The notes: generated by a model not told the origin, from the sequence alone. Positions 23,924 through 33,425 are shown, counted from the stretch's first letter. The stretch is 64,000 bases of DNA from Streptomyces acidiscabies (GCF_020010905.1 NZ_JAGJBY010000001.1:744001-808000), one strand, 5' to 3'. Numbers and translations: made by a program.

Positions 23924-25153
23924 TCACCCGTCGAGGTGGAAGCGGTCCGACATGCGGCGCAGCTTCTCACGGGTGCTCGCTCGCTCGGCGTACACGATGC
24001 TGCGCAGGGTTGACCGAGCGATGGGGTGGTTGCGAACGAGCTGGGGCGCGATGCGCTCGGCCTTCTCCAGTTCCTTCAGCGCCGAGTCGCGATTCCCGTC
24101 CCACAGCCAGGCACGCGCCAGGTCCATGTGATGATGACCGCGGCGGGAGTTGGGAAGCGACTCGATCAGGTCCGGACTCGTACGCCGGTTTATCGACAGT
24201 GCCTTGCCCTGTTCGTGCATCTCCAGCGCCACGCTGATTGCGTGGATCTGCACGTTGCCGGGCGAGAAGGTCGTGCTGTGGCGGTCGTACACCGGAGGGC
24301 CGGCGTACTCCGTCATTCGATCCGCTGCGGTCCGCGCGTAGTCGACCCGCTCACGAGCTTCCGCGCGGTGACCACCCCGAGCGGCGGAGATGGCCGCGCG
24401 CAGTTGCAGGGAACCCCACGCCCGCACGGCGAGCGGCTCACCCAGGTCGTATCCCTCCTGCACGCTGCGGATCGCCTTGTCCGACAGGGCAATGGCGTCG
24501 TCCCAGTCCGCCGTAGCCCACATGTCCCAGACGCGCATCCAGTCGGCAACAGCCGGCAGGACGGGATCACCGGACTGTCGCGCCGACCATGCAGCCCGCT
24601 CACAGGCCATGGCGACCAGCTCAGGGTGCCCTAGGGCATGCGCGGAAGTGTGGGCGAACTTGCAGCACACCGCGTAAATCGCGTACGCCTCTTCCCGCTC
24701 GTGCCCAGTGGTGACCTCGGCCAGGGCACGCGTCTCGCGGAACAGGTCAGGCAGCACCTCCATGATCGCCACGTTGGCGGCGGCATCGCGGAGACGGTGG
24801 AGACGGGTGGTCTCCTGCCAGAGCTGACGGGCAGACCTGGGAGTGCCGTCAAAGACGGGGGTCAGGTCGTACCGGCGCAGCTCGCGAAGGATGGACGCGG
24901 CGGCGACTTGCCACTGATTCTCGGCCGGGGAGCTGTTGTACGGACGCCCGATGAGGTCGTTGGGGTGTACGTGCAGCTCCGAGGCGAGCAGGTTGAGCAG
25001 GCCGACGCGGTCGAGTTCGATGTGCCCGCGCTCCATCTTGGAGACCCACCCCTGCGTCTTGCCCAGGGCGGCGGCGAGGTCGGCCTGCGTCATGCCGAGG
25101 CGGAGCCGTGCGCGGCGCGCGCGACGGCCGATCTCTTCGGCTTCTTCCAGCAT
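23924..25153 (-). CDS. XRE-family regulator with TPR-like C-terminal domain
   Basis: Encodes 409 residues. The HTH lies at ~5-60 (RRARRARLRLGMTQADLAAALGKTQGWVSKMERGHIELDR), followed by a spacer and a long helical TPR-like region (~110-400, with AWSARQSGDPVLPAVADWM and LAEVTTGHEREEAYAIYAVC). Such proteins control mobile elements or development in actinomycetes and may sense a peptide or protein partner through their TPR domain. It lies upstream of two coupled small genes on the same strand, 55 bases apart, so it probably heads their operon. Confidence 0.85.
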   Translation of the reverse strand: MLEEAEEIGRRARRARLRLGMTQADLAAALGKTQGWVSKMERGHIELDRVGLLNLLASELHVHPNDLIGRPYNSSPAENQWQVAAASILRELRRYDLTPVFDGTPRSARQLWQETTRLHRLRDAAANVAIMEVLPDLFRETRALAEVTTGHEREEAYAIYAVCCKFAHTSAHALGHPELVAMACERAAWSARQSGDPVLPAVADWMRVWDMWATADWDDAIALSDKAIRSVQEGYDLGEPLAVRAWGSLQLRAAISAARGGHRAEARERVDYARTAADRMTEYAGPPVYDRHSTTFSPGNVQIHAISVALEMHEQGKALSINRRTSPDLIESLPNSRRGHHHMDLARAWLWDGNRDSALKELEKAERIAPQLVRNHPIARSTLRSIVYAERASTREKLRRMSDRFHLDG

Positions 25154-25349
25154 CAGCGCGCCCCCTTGTGGGTGAGGCGCCGGCGTTCAAGTGGGCGGCG
25201 AGACATCGGTGCTCCATCCGTTGGGGCTTCTCCCCTTGACGGTACCCAGGCCTGGGGCCGTACGAGGAGTGCCACAGGCCAGGAAGTGCTCCGCAACGAC
25301 AGAGGCCTCCGGCGTCAGAGGGACCGAGACAGGGGAGACGTGGGTCCCG

Positions 25350-26288
25350 TTACGGGAGAGGCGGCAAATCGCCGTTCGGCTCGGCGTCGCGCCGCTCGGG
25401 GGCCGGAGCTCCTGGCTGTCCCGGGATCGCGGTAGTCGGCACGGTGACCGTCTTCTTAGATCCGAACATCAGGCTGGACGGCTGCTGCGTTCGCCGGTCG
25501 GACACGACGATCCCGCCGCGCCACTTCCCCAGGGGGTCCTGGTACCGGAACTGCAGCTTCTTCAGCCGCCGCCCGAACTGCTCCCGCAATGGCCGGTAAG
25601 CGTCGTCACAGTGCACATTCCACGTCACGTCGCCCAGGTAGGCGTGGCACGCGATGGGGAACAGCAGGGAGGACACCACGAGATCGGCTACCTGGAGGAG
25701 CGTGTGGGTGTCGCTGTGGCCGAAGACCGGCGACTCGATCACCCCACGGAGGCTGTCACCGCCCGTGCGGTACTTGCGGGTGGTCACGCAGTGCACATTG
25801 GGAGCGTTCTTCACCTTCGTGCGGCTGTCGAGGACCATCATGCCGCGCGAGTGCTCATGGGCGAGCTGAGCCTGGAAGGTCTCGTTCAGCGCGGCGACGG
25901 AGGCCGGGTACACGCCGGACTCGTCGAACGCCAGCCCTTCCTCTTTGACCCACACGCGGGCGAGGATGCGGGCTTCGTGGGATTCCAATATGTGGAGCAG
26001 CGAAGCCACCAGCTCCATGGCCGCACGTCGCCAGCCGTGGTTGCCGGCACGGAGGTTCTTGCGGACGTCCGAGCCCTTGATCTCTTGCTGGATCACCTCG
26101 GAGAGCTGGTCCGCGTTCCGCAACTGCGGCCGGTAGTGCTTCTTGACGTCGAGGAAGGCCCAGGTGAGGGACTTGACCTGGGCCCGGGGCACGGTGAATC
26201 CGCCGACGACGAGGACCGGAGGGGCGTCAGGCCTCATGGGGTCGAGTGTCTGCCCGTTGCCCGCCTCGTCGATGTAGCACAGATGCAC
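25350..26288 (-). CDS. DUF3800 protein
   Basis: Encodes 312 residues. It opens with the family signature HLCYIDEAGNGQT (first acidic residue of an RNase-H-like fold), has a central MMVLDSRTKVKN acidic strand, and a later HTLLQVADLVVSSLL helix carrying the conserved Asp. DUF3800 proteins are predicted nucleases that often occur in phage-defence loci and mobile elements. A Pro/Arg-rich tail of about 40 residues is atypical. It is divergent from hsdM. A defence role is inferred from context. Confidence 0.82.
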   Translation of the reverse strand: MHLCYIDEAGNGQTLDPMRPDAPPVLVVGGFTVPRAQVKSLTWAFLDVKKHYRPQLRNADQLSEVIQQEIKGSDVRKNLRAGNHGWRRAAMELVASLLHILESHEARILARVWVKEEGLAFDESGVYPASVAALNETFQAQLAHEHSRGMMVLDSRTKVKNAPNVHCVTTRKYRTGGDSLRGVIESPVFGHSDTHTLLQVADLVVSSLLFPIACHAYLGDVTWNVHCDDAYRPLREQFGRRLKKLQFRYQDPLGKWRGGIVVSDRRTQQPSSLMFGSKKTVTVPTTAIPGQPGAPAPERRDAEPNGDLPPLP

Positions 26289-26623
26289 CGAATCTCCCGA
26301 AACACATCTGTGGCCGCCCCCGAAGGGACGGCCACAGGGTCTGCGCAGCCATATGCGCGATATTTTGCTTGCTGATTCAGATCCTGTCGGGCACGACTAC
26401 GGTCGGTCAAGCTCAGAGCACTATAGGTGGTACGGGTTTCGGCCAACCTTGACGGGCGAAGCCGAGGAACGCCGCCAGGCTGACGGCGCAACAGCGAAGC
26501 AGCGGGATGGTAGGCCCGGCAAGACGGTGTGCGCAGAGGTCGACGTCTGAGACGCATAGGGGTGGAGTCTCGGGCTTGTCAAGTCTGGATGGCGTGGGGT
26601 TCGGCGGCCGTAGGATCCTCTGT
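26289..26623. other. Divergent region between DUF3800 and hsdM genes
   Basis: These 335 bases hold both promoters. A strong hairpin (CTGTGGCCG...CGGCCACAG, 26308-26337) lies about 20 bases upstream of the DUF3800 start, and an AT-rich patch (ATATTTTGCTTGCTGATTC) follows near 26357-26380. No convincing gene is present. Confidence 0.45.
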
Positions 26624-28144
26624 GTGATTACGGGCGAACTGAAGAGCAAAGTGGGACGCGTCTGGGATGCGTTCTGGTCGGGCGGCATTGCCAACCCCCT
26701 GGAGGTGATGGAGCAGATCACGTACCTGCTCTTCATCAAGCGGCTGGACGAGATCCAGACCCGCAAGGACCGCAAGGCGACGGCAACGGGCAAGCCCGAC
26801 CCGGACCCCTTCTTCTCGGACGACCAGCAGGATCTGCGCTGGCAGAACTTCAAGGTCAAGGACCCCGAGATCATGTATGGGCTCGTGGCCGACGGCGTTT
26901 TCCCGTACCTGCGTCGCATGGGCGGGGACGACTCGACGTACTCCCACCACATGAAGGATGCCCGGTTCACGATTCCGGGGCCCAACCTGCTGGCCAAGGT
27001 CGTCGACCTGCTCGACGACATCTCCATGGACACGAGCGACACCAAGGGCGACATCTACGAGTACCTGCTCGCGAAGATCGCCTCGGCCGGCCAGAACGGC
27101 CAGTTCCGCACGCCGCGCCACATCATCGACTTGATGGTCGAGATGACCCAGCCGGGGCCGCGCGACGAGATCTGTGACCCGGCCTGTGGCACGGCCGGAT
27201 TCTTGGTGCAGGCGGCGTCGTACGTGCAGCGGGTACATCGTGACGCGCTGCTAGGAGTGGAGCAGCACAAGCACTTCAACGAGTCGATGTTCCACGGCTT
27301 CGATTTCGACTCCACGATGCTTCGTATCGGCTCGATGAACATGCTGCTGCATGGCATCGAGAACCCGGACATCCGGTACCGAGACTCACTTGCGGAGAGC
27401 GCGGCCAGCGAGGCCGAGCGGTACTCCCTGATCCTCGCGAACCCGCCCTTCGCCGGGAACCTGGACTATGAGTCCACGGCGGTGGACCTCCAGCGCATCG
27501 TCAAGACGAAGAAGACGGAACTGCTGTTCCTGGCTCTCTTCTTGAGGCTGCTGAAGCCTGGTGGCCGCGCCGCCGTCATTGTCCCGGACGGGGTGCTGTT
27601 CGGCTCGACGAAGGCGCACAAGGAACTGCGCCGGATTCTTGTGGAGGATCAGCAGCTCCAGGCGGTGGTCAAGCTCCCGAGTGGGGCTTTCAAGCCGTAC
27701 ACCGGTGTCTCGACGGCGATCCTGTTCTTCACGAAGACAGACTCGGGCGGCACGGACCACGTCTGGTTCTACGACGTGCAGACGGACGGCCTGAGCCTGG
27801 ACGACAAGCGAAACCCGCTGCTTCCGGAGGAGCGCCTGGGCGTCCGCCCGCAGGGCGACCCGCTGACGCCAGGCGAACTCATGAAGAACAACCTCCCGGA
27901 CGTCTTGGCCCGCTGGCAGGAACGAGACGGCACGGAGAGGGACCGGGCGAGGACCGAGCAGAGCTTCTGCGTACCCAAGGCGGACATCGCGGCCCAGGGG
28001 TACGACCTGTCCTTGAACCGCTACAAGGAGATTGTCCACGAGGAGATCGAGACGCGGACACCGGTGGAGATCCTGGCGGACCTGGAGCAGCTGAATGAGG
28101 AGATCGCCAAGGGCGCGGAGGAGTTGAAGGGAATGCTGACGTGA
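26624..28144 (+). CDS. hsdM: Type I restriction-modification methyltransferase subunit HsdM
   Basis: Encodes about 506 residues from a GTG at 26624 (MITGELKSKVGRVWDAFWSGG), matching the usual HsdM N-terminus; the ribosome site is weak. Residues ~10-150 form the HsdM N-terminal helical domain, and the N6_Mtase domain follows with SAM motif DPACGTAGF (~185-193) and catalytic NPPF (~273-276). It adds a methyl group to adenine N6 in the target set by HsdS. Its stop overlaps the hsdS start (GTGA). Confidence 0.95.
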   Translation: MITGELKSKVGRVWDAFWSGGIANPLEVMEQITYLLFIKRLDEIQTRKDRKATATGKPDPDPFFSDDQQDLRWQNFKVKDPEIMYGLVADGVFPYLRRMGGDDSTYSHHMKDARFTIPGPNLLAKVVDLLDDISMDTSDTKGDIYEYLLAKIASAGQNGQFRTPRHIIDLMVEMTQPGPRDEICDPACGTAGFLVQAASYVQRVHRDALLGVEQHKHFNESMFHGFDFDSTMLRIGSMNMLLHGIENPDIRYRDSLAESAASEAERYSLILANPPFAGNLDYESTAVDLQRIVKTKKTELLFLALFLRLLKPGGRAAVIVPDGVLFGSTKAHKELRRILVEDQQLQAVVKLPSGAFKPYTGVSTAILFFTKTDSGGTDHVWFYDVQTDGLSLDDKRNPLLPEERLGVRPQGDPLTPGELMKNNLPDVLARWQERDGTERDRARTEQSFCVPKADIAAQGYDLSLNRYKEIVHEEIETRTPVEILADLEQLNEEIAKGAEELKGMLT

Positions 28145-29373
28145 GCGTCGAATCAGCCCGTCTCGGAGATGTTGCCTCATTCATTCGAGGAATTACCTTC
28201 AAGCCAGGAGACGTGGTGCCTCTTGGTGTCGATGGATCGGTTTGGTGTCTTCGGACAAAGAATGTTCAGGCGGAGCTTGATCTGTCCGATGTGTGGGCTA
28301 TTGGCGCCGACTTTGTGAAGCGAACTGAGCAATATCTACAAGCTGGCGACTTGCTCGTGTCAAGTGCTAATAGCTGGAATCTGATTGGGAAATGTTCGTG
28401 GGTTCCTTCATTGGAATCTGATGCTACCTTCGGCGGGTTCGTCACAGCACTTCGCGGGAACCCGGATATTGTGGATCGAAGGTACCTATACCACTGGTTC
28501 TCCAGCTCTCGAACGCAGGCAGTGGTGCGCAGCTTCAGCCGCCAAACGACTAACATCGCCAACCTCGATCTGCAGCGCTGTTCCGAGCTCGCCATCCCAC
28601 TCCCGCCTCTCGCGGAGCAGAAGCGCATCGCCGTCGTCCTTGACCAGGTGGACACCCTCCGTGCCAAGCGCCGCGAAGCCATCACTCTCCTCGACGACCT
28701 CGCTCAGTCCCTCTTCCTCGACATGTTCGGCGACCTCTTCGAAGCGAATCAAAATGTGCCGCTTTCAAGCGTCTCTTATATTGCTTCGGGCATCACTAAG
28801 GGGCGCAAGGAGCCACGTGAGGAGCTTCAATCCGTTCCATACCTGGCAGTCGCCAACGTGCAGGATCGGGCCTTGAATCTCTCGACAGTCAAGAATATTT
28901 CCGTCTCGTCGGCCGAGATTGAACGCTTTAGGCTTCAATCAGAGGACTTGCTACTGACTGAGGGTGGAGACCCGGACAAACTAGGCCGGGGAACTCTATG
29001 GAACGAAGAGCTGCCTTTGTGTATCCATCAAAATCACGTATTCCGGGTTCGGGTGATGGATCGCGAAGAGGTCGATCCAGTCTACTTGAACTGGGTAATT
29101 TCGTCGAGCTACGGGAAGAGCTATTTCTTGCGTACCGCAAAACAGACAACTGGTATCGCTTCAATCAACAAGACTCAGCTTGGCGCTTTCCCTCTGCCGG
29201 TGTCACCGATCGAGCAGCAGAAAGAGTTCCGTTCGCGGATCGAGGGGGTGCAAGCACATCAGCAAGTGCACCGCACCCACCTCGCCACCCTCGACGAACT
29301 CTTCACTTCCCTGCAACACCGTGCCTTCTCCGGCACTCTCTGGGATCATGAAGCCACCGGCGACGCGGCGTAA
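28141..29373 (+). CDS. hsdS: Type I restriction-modification specificity subunit HsdS
   Basis: Encodes 410 residues from the GTG at 28141, which overlaps the hsdM stop. It has two target-recognition domains (~5-150 and ~205-365), each followed by a conserved helix (LPPLAEQKRIAVVLDQVDTL at ~155; SPIEQQKEFRSRIEGVQ at ~360). The recognition domains read as distinctly less GC-rich than their surroundings (about 28160-28560 and 28750-29200, with codons such as AAT, ATT and TCA), whereas the conserved helices return to high GC. This points to domain swapping from a lower-GC source. The TRDs set the bipartite recognition sequence, which cannot be read from sequence alone. Confidence 0.93.
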   Translation: MSVESARLGDVASFIRGITFKPGDVVPLGVDGSVWCLRTKNVQAELDLSDVWAIGADFVKRTEQYLQAGDLLVSSANSWNLIGKCSWVPSLESDATFGGFVTALRGNPDIVDRRYLYHWFSSSRTQAVVRSFSRQTTNIANLDLQRCSELAIPLPPLAEQKRIAVVLDQVDTLRAKRREAITLLDDLAQSLFLDMFGDLFEANQNVPLSSVSYIASGITKGRKEPREELQSVPYLAVANVQDRALNLSTVKNISVSSAEIERFRLQSEDLLLTEGGDPDKLGRGTLWNEELPLCIHQNHVFRVRVMDREEVDPVYLNWVISSSYGKSYFLRTAKQTTGIASINKTQLGAFPLPVSPIEQQKEFRSRIEGVQAHQQVHRTHLATLDELFTSLQHRAFSGTLWDHEATGDAA

Positions 29374-29561
29374 GCGGCTCGCGCCGGACCCGGTGCGCAG
29401 CACCGGTCGCAGCACACGCCGTCCGTGTGGCCGGGCAGGGGAGCCTGGCCCCCGGGTGGCGCTGCCGTAGGAGACGGACGGACACGTCGGCCTTATACGG
29501 GTCCGGAAGGACGCCCCGGGCCGTACGAAGGGCCGCATACAGGGGAGGGCACCGCACCGGC

Positions 29562-32500
29562 ATGGGTATCGACCAGAACGGCCACAGCGGTCAGAGCGGC
29601 GACCGGAACAGCGACGGCCAGAGCCAGACCGGCCACGACAAACACGCCCACGACCGCGCCGCCGCCGACAACGTCGGCCGTTCCGCCGGAGGCAACTTCG
29701 CCTTCCTGCGTGCCGAGTGGCCCGCCCTGTACGACGAGGCGATCCGTGCCGAGCGGCTGATCCATCACGACCCCCGTGCCGCCTGTTTCTACGCCCGCCG
29801 CGCCATCGAGATCACGGCCCGGTGGATGTACGACAAGGACAGCAGCCTCAGCGAGCCCTACAAAAAAGACCTCGCGGCGATGCTCCACGAGCCGAGCTTC
29901 CGGCAGCTCGTCGGGCCGATGATCAACGCCAAGATGGACCTCATCCGCCGGCACGGGAACAACGCCGTGCACAAGGCCGCCCCGGTCCCGAAGTCCGTCG
30001 CCGAGGCCAGCGTCAAGGAGCTGTTCCACTCCCTGTACTGGTTCGCTCGGACCTACACCCGTCAGGTCGCCGCGCTGCCGCCCGCCGGCCTGGAGTTCGA
30101 CACCGGCCTCGTGCCGCGCCCCCTCTCCCCTCAGGCCCGCGCGCTGAAGCAGGCCGAGCTCAAGGCCAAGGAGGCGGAGGACGAAGCACGCTTCAAGGCG
30201 CAGGCCGAGCAGCTCGCGGCCGAGCGCGCCCAGAACGCGGACCTCGCCCGGCAGCTCGAAGAGCTCAAGGAGCAGATCGCCGCCGCGAAGGCCGCCAACC
30301 AGGCCGTGCGGGACACTCACGACTACGACGAAGAGGCGACCCGGGACGCCTTCATCGACCTGCTCCTCAAAGAAGCGGGCTGGGACCTCCTCACCCGGGG
30401 CAAGGACACCGAGTACCCGATCGCCTCCGGAATGCCCACCAAGACGGGCAAGGGGTTCGTCGACTACGTGCTCTGGGGCGACGACGGCAGGCCCCTCGCC
30501 GTCGTCGAGGCCAAGAAGACCCAGCGTGACGCCCGCGACGGGCAGCAGCAGGCGAAGCTGTACGCCGACGCGCTCCAGGAACAGTTCAACCGCCGCCCGG
30601 TGATTTTCTACACCAACGGGTATGAGACCTACCTCTGGGACGACGGTCTCGGCTACCCACCCCGCCAGGTGCAGGGCTTCTTCACCAAGGACGAGCTGCA
30701 CTGGCACATCCGCCAACGCGCCGGACGCCTCTCCCTCACGTCCACACCGGTGAACGAGAAGATCGCCGGCCGCCCCTATCAGCTCCGCGCGATCAAACGG
30801 GTGGGCGAGACATTCGAGCGGGACCGGAGCCGTCAGGCGCTGCTCGTCATGGCGACTGGCACCGGCAAGACCCGTACCACCGTGGCCCTCGTAGACCAGC
30901 TGATGAAGGCGGGCTGGGCGCAGCGGGTGCTGTTCCTCGCCGACCGCCAGGCGCTGGTCAACCAGGCCATGAAGGCGTTCAAGGAGAACCTGCCGAACAC
31001 GCCCGCAGCGAGCCTCCTCGACGACAAGGCCGCCGCGGCCCGTGTCTACCTCTCCACGTACCAGACGATGATGAAGCAAATCGACGTCATCGACGGCGCG
31101 GGCCGCCGCCGCTTCGGGCCCGGCCACTTCGACCTGATCGTCATCGACGAGGCGCACCGCTCCGTGTACGCGAAGTACGGCGAGCTGTTCCGTTACTTCG
31201 ACTCGCTGCTGCTCGGACTGACGGCGACACCCAAGGACGACATCGACCACAACACGTACAAGCTGTTCGCTATGGAGGACGGGGTCCCGACCGACTCCTA
31301 CGACCTCCATGAAGCTGCCGCCGAGGGCTACCTCGTCCTCCCCAAGGTGGTGAAGGTGCCGCTGAAGTTCATGGAGCAGGGCATCCGCTACGCCGACCTC
31401 TCGGAGGAGGAGAAGGCCGAGTGGGACGCCAAGGAGTGGACCGAGGACGGTGACATCCCGGACGCGGTGGGGCGGCACGAGATGAACAAGTTCCTCTTCA
31501 ACGAGGACACCGTGGACAAGATGCTGGAGACGCTGATGACGCGCGGCCACCGCGTCGAGGGCGGCGACCGGCTCGGCAAGACGATCATCTTCGCGAAGAA
31601 TAACGACCACGCCCGGTACATAGAGGAGCGCTACAACGCGAACTACCCGCAGGGCGCCGGTCACACCGCGCGCGTGATCACGTATAAGGAGACGTACGCC
31701 CAGTCCCTCATCGACGATTTCTCCAACCCGAAGAACCCGCCGAACGCCCCCGACATCGCCATCTCCGTCGACATGCTCGACACCGGGATCGACGTGCCCG
31801 AGGTGGTGAACCTGGTCTTCGCCAAGCCGGTCTTCTCCAAGACCAAGTTCTGGCAGATGATCGGCCGTGGCACACGCCTGCGCCCCGCCCTCTACGGCCC
31901 CGACCCCGACAACCCCGACCACGGCAAGCGGAACTTCTACGTTTTCGACTTCTGCGGCAACATCGACTTCTTCAACAGCCAGCTCGACCGGTCGGAGGGG
32001 CGCAGGGCCGTAACCCTCACCGAAAAGCTCCTCCAGCGCCAGCTCGACCTGGTCCGGGTCCTGGACAAGCGGCAGCAGCCCGACCCGGCACGTGACGCTG
32101 GCCCCGACGCGATCAGCACCGAGGCGGAGATCCGCTGGTCGCTGGCCCACCGGCTGCACCACACCGTCACCGGCATGAACCTGGACAACGTCCTGGTTCG
32201 CCCGCACCGCCGGGAGGTCGAGGTCTTCAGCGCCTTCGGCAGCTGGCACCGGGTGGACGACGACGCGGACACCGCGATCCGCGACCACCTGCTTGGACTG
32301 CCCAGCGAGTTCCGCCCGGATGACGAGGAGACGGGCGAGGAGGCCAAGCGGTTCGACCTGATGGCGTACGGTCTCCAACTCGCTGCGCTGGAAGGTGGCA
32401 AGGACTTCGCCAAGCTGCGCACGAAGATCCAGGACATCGCGTCCAACCTGCTCACCAAGACCAACATCCCGGCGGTCGGCGAACAGGCCGAGCTGCTGGA

Positions 32501-33170
32501 AGCGGTGGCGGGCGAGGAGTGGTGGAACGACGTGACACTCCCGATGCTGGAGGACATGCGCCGCCGTATTCGCCGGCTCGCGCGTCTCACCGACCCCAAG
32601 GTCAAGCGGAACGTCGTCTACACCGACTTCGCCGACGAGCTCGGCGACATTATCGAGGCCGAGATCCAAGGGATGCCCCAGGGTACGGACGAGCAGCGCT
32701 TCAAGCAGAAGGCCCGGGCCTACCTCTTGCGCCACGAGGACCAGCCGGCGGTGCGCAAATTGCGTCTCAACGAGCAGATCACCGAAATCGATCTCGCGGA
32801 CCTAGAAGAGATCTTCCTCGCAGAGGCCATCGCCTCCCCGGAGGACCTCGACGAGGTGCGGTCCTCCGGCGGCCTCGGGCTGTTCGTGCGCGGGCTATGC
32901 GGACTGGACCGACAGGCGGCACAGAAGGCCTTCGAGGCCTTCTGCACGGGCAAGCAGCTCAGCGCCCGCCAGCTCGACTTCTTGACGTTGATCATCGATA
33001 CGGTGGCAAAGCGCGGGATCCTGGGGCTGGGCGACCTCTACGAGGACTCGTTTGTCAATCTTGCCCCGGGTGGCCCCGACGACCTGTTCACCGGTGAGGA
33101 ACTCGAAGTTCTCAACGTCATCTTCAAGAAACTGGAGCGGACAGCCACGCCCACTACCTTGGCGGCCTAG
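29562..33170 (+). CDS. hsdR: Type I restriction endonuclease subunit HsdR with N-terminal DUF4145
   Basis: Encodes about 1202 residues from the ATG at 29562 (GGGGAGGG upstream). Order: disordered polar start (~1-40), DUF4145 (~42-180, AEWPALYDEAIRAERLI ... CFYARRAIEITARWMYD), coiled coil (~200-255), HsdR nuclease domain with PD-ExK residues D301 and E316-A-K318, SF2 motor with Walker A (~430-437, ATGTGKT), DEAH (529-532) and motif VI (MIGRGTRLRP), then an EcoEI-type C-terminal domain. It cleaves unmodified DNA after ATP-driven translocation with HsdM/HsdS. It begins about 190 bases after hsdS on the same strand. Confidence 0.93.
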   Translation: MGIDQNGHSGQSGDRNSDGQSQTGHDKHAHDRAAADNVGRSAGGNFAFLRAEWPALYDEAIRAERLIHHDPRAACFYARRAIEITARWMYDKDSSLSEPYKKDLAAMLHEPSFRQLVGPMINAKMDLIRRHGNNAVHKAAPVPKSVAEASVKELFHSLYWFARTYTRQVAALPPAGLEFDTGLVPRPLSPQARALKQAELKAKEAEDEARFKAQAEQLAAERAQNADLARQLEELKEQIAAAKAANQAVRDTHDYDEEATRDAFIDLLLKEAGWDLLTRGKDTEYPIASGMPTKTGKGFVDYVLWGDDGRPLAVVEAKKTQRDARDGQQQAKLYADALQEQFNRRPVIFYTNGYETYLWDDGLGYPPRQVQGFFTKDELHWHIRQRAGRLSLTSTPVNEKIAGRPYQLRAIKRVGETFERDRSRQALLVMATGTGKTRTTVALVDQLMKAGWAQRVLFLADRQALVNQAMKAFKENLPNTPAASLLDDKAAAARVYLSTYQTMMKQIDVIDGAGRRRFGPGHFDLIVIDEAHRSVYAKYGELFRYFDSLLLGLTATPKDDIDHNTYKLFAMEDGVPTDSYDLHEAAAEGYLVLPKVVKVPLKFMEQGIRYADLSEEEKAEWDAKEWTEDGDIPDAVGRHEMNKFLFNEDTVDKMLETLMTRGHRVEGGDRLGKTIIFAKNNDHARYIEERYNANYPQGAGHTARVITYKETYAQSLIDDFSNPKNPPNAPDIAISVDMLDTGIDVPEVVNLVFAKPVFSKTKFWQMIGRGTRLRPALYGPDPDNPDHGKRNFYVFDFCGNIDFFNSQLDRSEGRRAVTLTEKLLQRQLDLVRVLDKRQQPDPARDAGPDAISTEAEIRWSLAHRLHHTVTGMNLDNVLVRPHRREVEVFSAFGSWHRVDDDADTAIRDHLLGLPSEFRPDDEETGEEAKRFDLMAYGLQLAALEGGKDFAKLRTKIQDIASNLLTKTNIPAVGEQAELLEAVAGEEWWNDVTLPMLEDMRRRIRRLARLTDPKVKRNVVYTDFADELGDIIEAEIQGMPQGTDEQRFKQKARAYLLRHEDQPAVRKLRLNEQITEIDLADLEEIFLAEAIASPEDLDEVRSSGGLGLFVRGLCGLDRQAAQKAFEAFCTGKQLSARQLDFLTLIIDTVAKRGILGLGDLYEDSFVNLAPGGPDDLFTGEELEVLNVIFKKLERTATPTTLAA

Positions 33171-33235
33171 GCTCAGCGTCGCGTCGATCAAGAACGTTTT
33201 CTAATGCTTGCGAACCGGTGCCACTGTCCCCGCAC

Positions 33236-33257
33236 TGACGGCAACCCTGACGGCAAC
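33236..33257 (+). repeat. Direct repeats resembling integrase arm sites
   Basis: TGACGGCAAC occurs at 33236-33245 and again at 33248-33257, about 85 bases inside the right attachment repeat. Similar short direct repeats near att cores bind the integrase N-terminal domain in tyrosine-integrase elements. Confidence 0.45.
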
Positions 33258-33341
33258 GGCGGCACACAGAGACCGTTGATCACGATCATCAGCGATCAGC
33301 AGGAGGGAAGGCGGAGCGCCCGTCCAACAGCTCGCCCGATC

Positions 33342-33385
33342 CTACGGATCAGAAGGTTGCAGGTTCGAATCCTGCCGAGTGCACA
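33342..33385 (+). repeat. Attachment-site repeat attR / internal att
   Basis: An exact 44-base copy of the 3' half of tRNA-Arg(ACG). The 5' half of a tRNA is absent upstream, so this is not a tRNA gene. It separates the 12-kb R-M island from the following 4-kb segment. Confidence 0.9.
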
Positions 33386-33390
33386 TGATC

Positions 33391-33425
33391 GAGGGGCTCC
33401 GGAGCAATCCGGGGCCCTTTGCTTT
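33391..33425. terminator. Hairpin terminator right of attR
   Basis: GGGGCTCCGGA and TCCGGGGCCC form a near-perfect stem around GCAA, followed by CTTTGCTTTT. It lies between the att repeat and the stop of the opposing kinase-like gene. Confidence 0.6.

Larger units (their letters stand above)
21140..33385. mobile_element. tRNA-Arg genomic island with type I R-M system, no visible integrase
   Basis: About 12.2 kb is bounded by a perfect 44-bp direct repeat. Cargo from left: ASCH protein, LysRS-like protein, two small hypotheticals, XRE-TPR regulator, DUF3800 protein, hsdM, hsdS, hsdR. No integrase, excisionase or replication gene is seen, so it is either a cargo element mobilised in trans or a remnant that lost its integrase. 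Two copies of TGACGGCAAC at 33236-33257, just inside the right end, look like integrase arm-type sites. Confidence 0.75.

Noticed and set aside
29493..32735. Long minus-strand open frame opposite hsdR
   Set aside because: hsdR has complete nuclease, helicase and C-terminal motifs in its own frame; the antisense frame has none.
33342..33385. A second tRNA-Arg gene
   Set aside because: Only the 3' half from the anticodon loop is present; no D arm or 5' acceptor strand lies upstream, so it is an att repeat.
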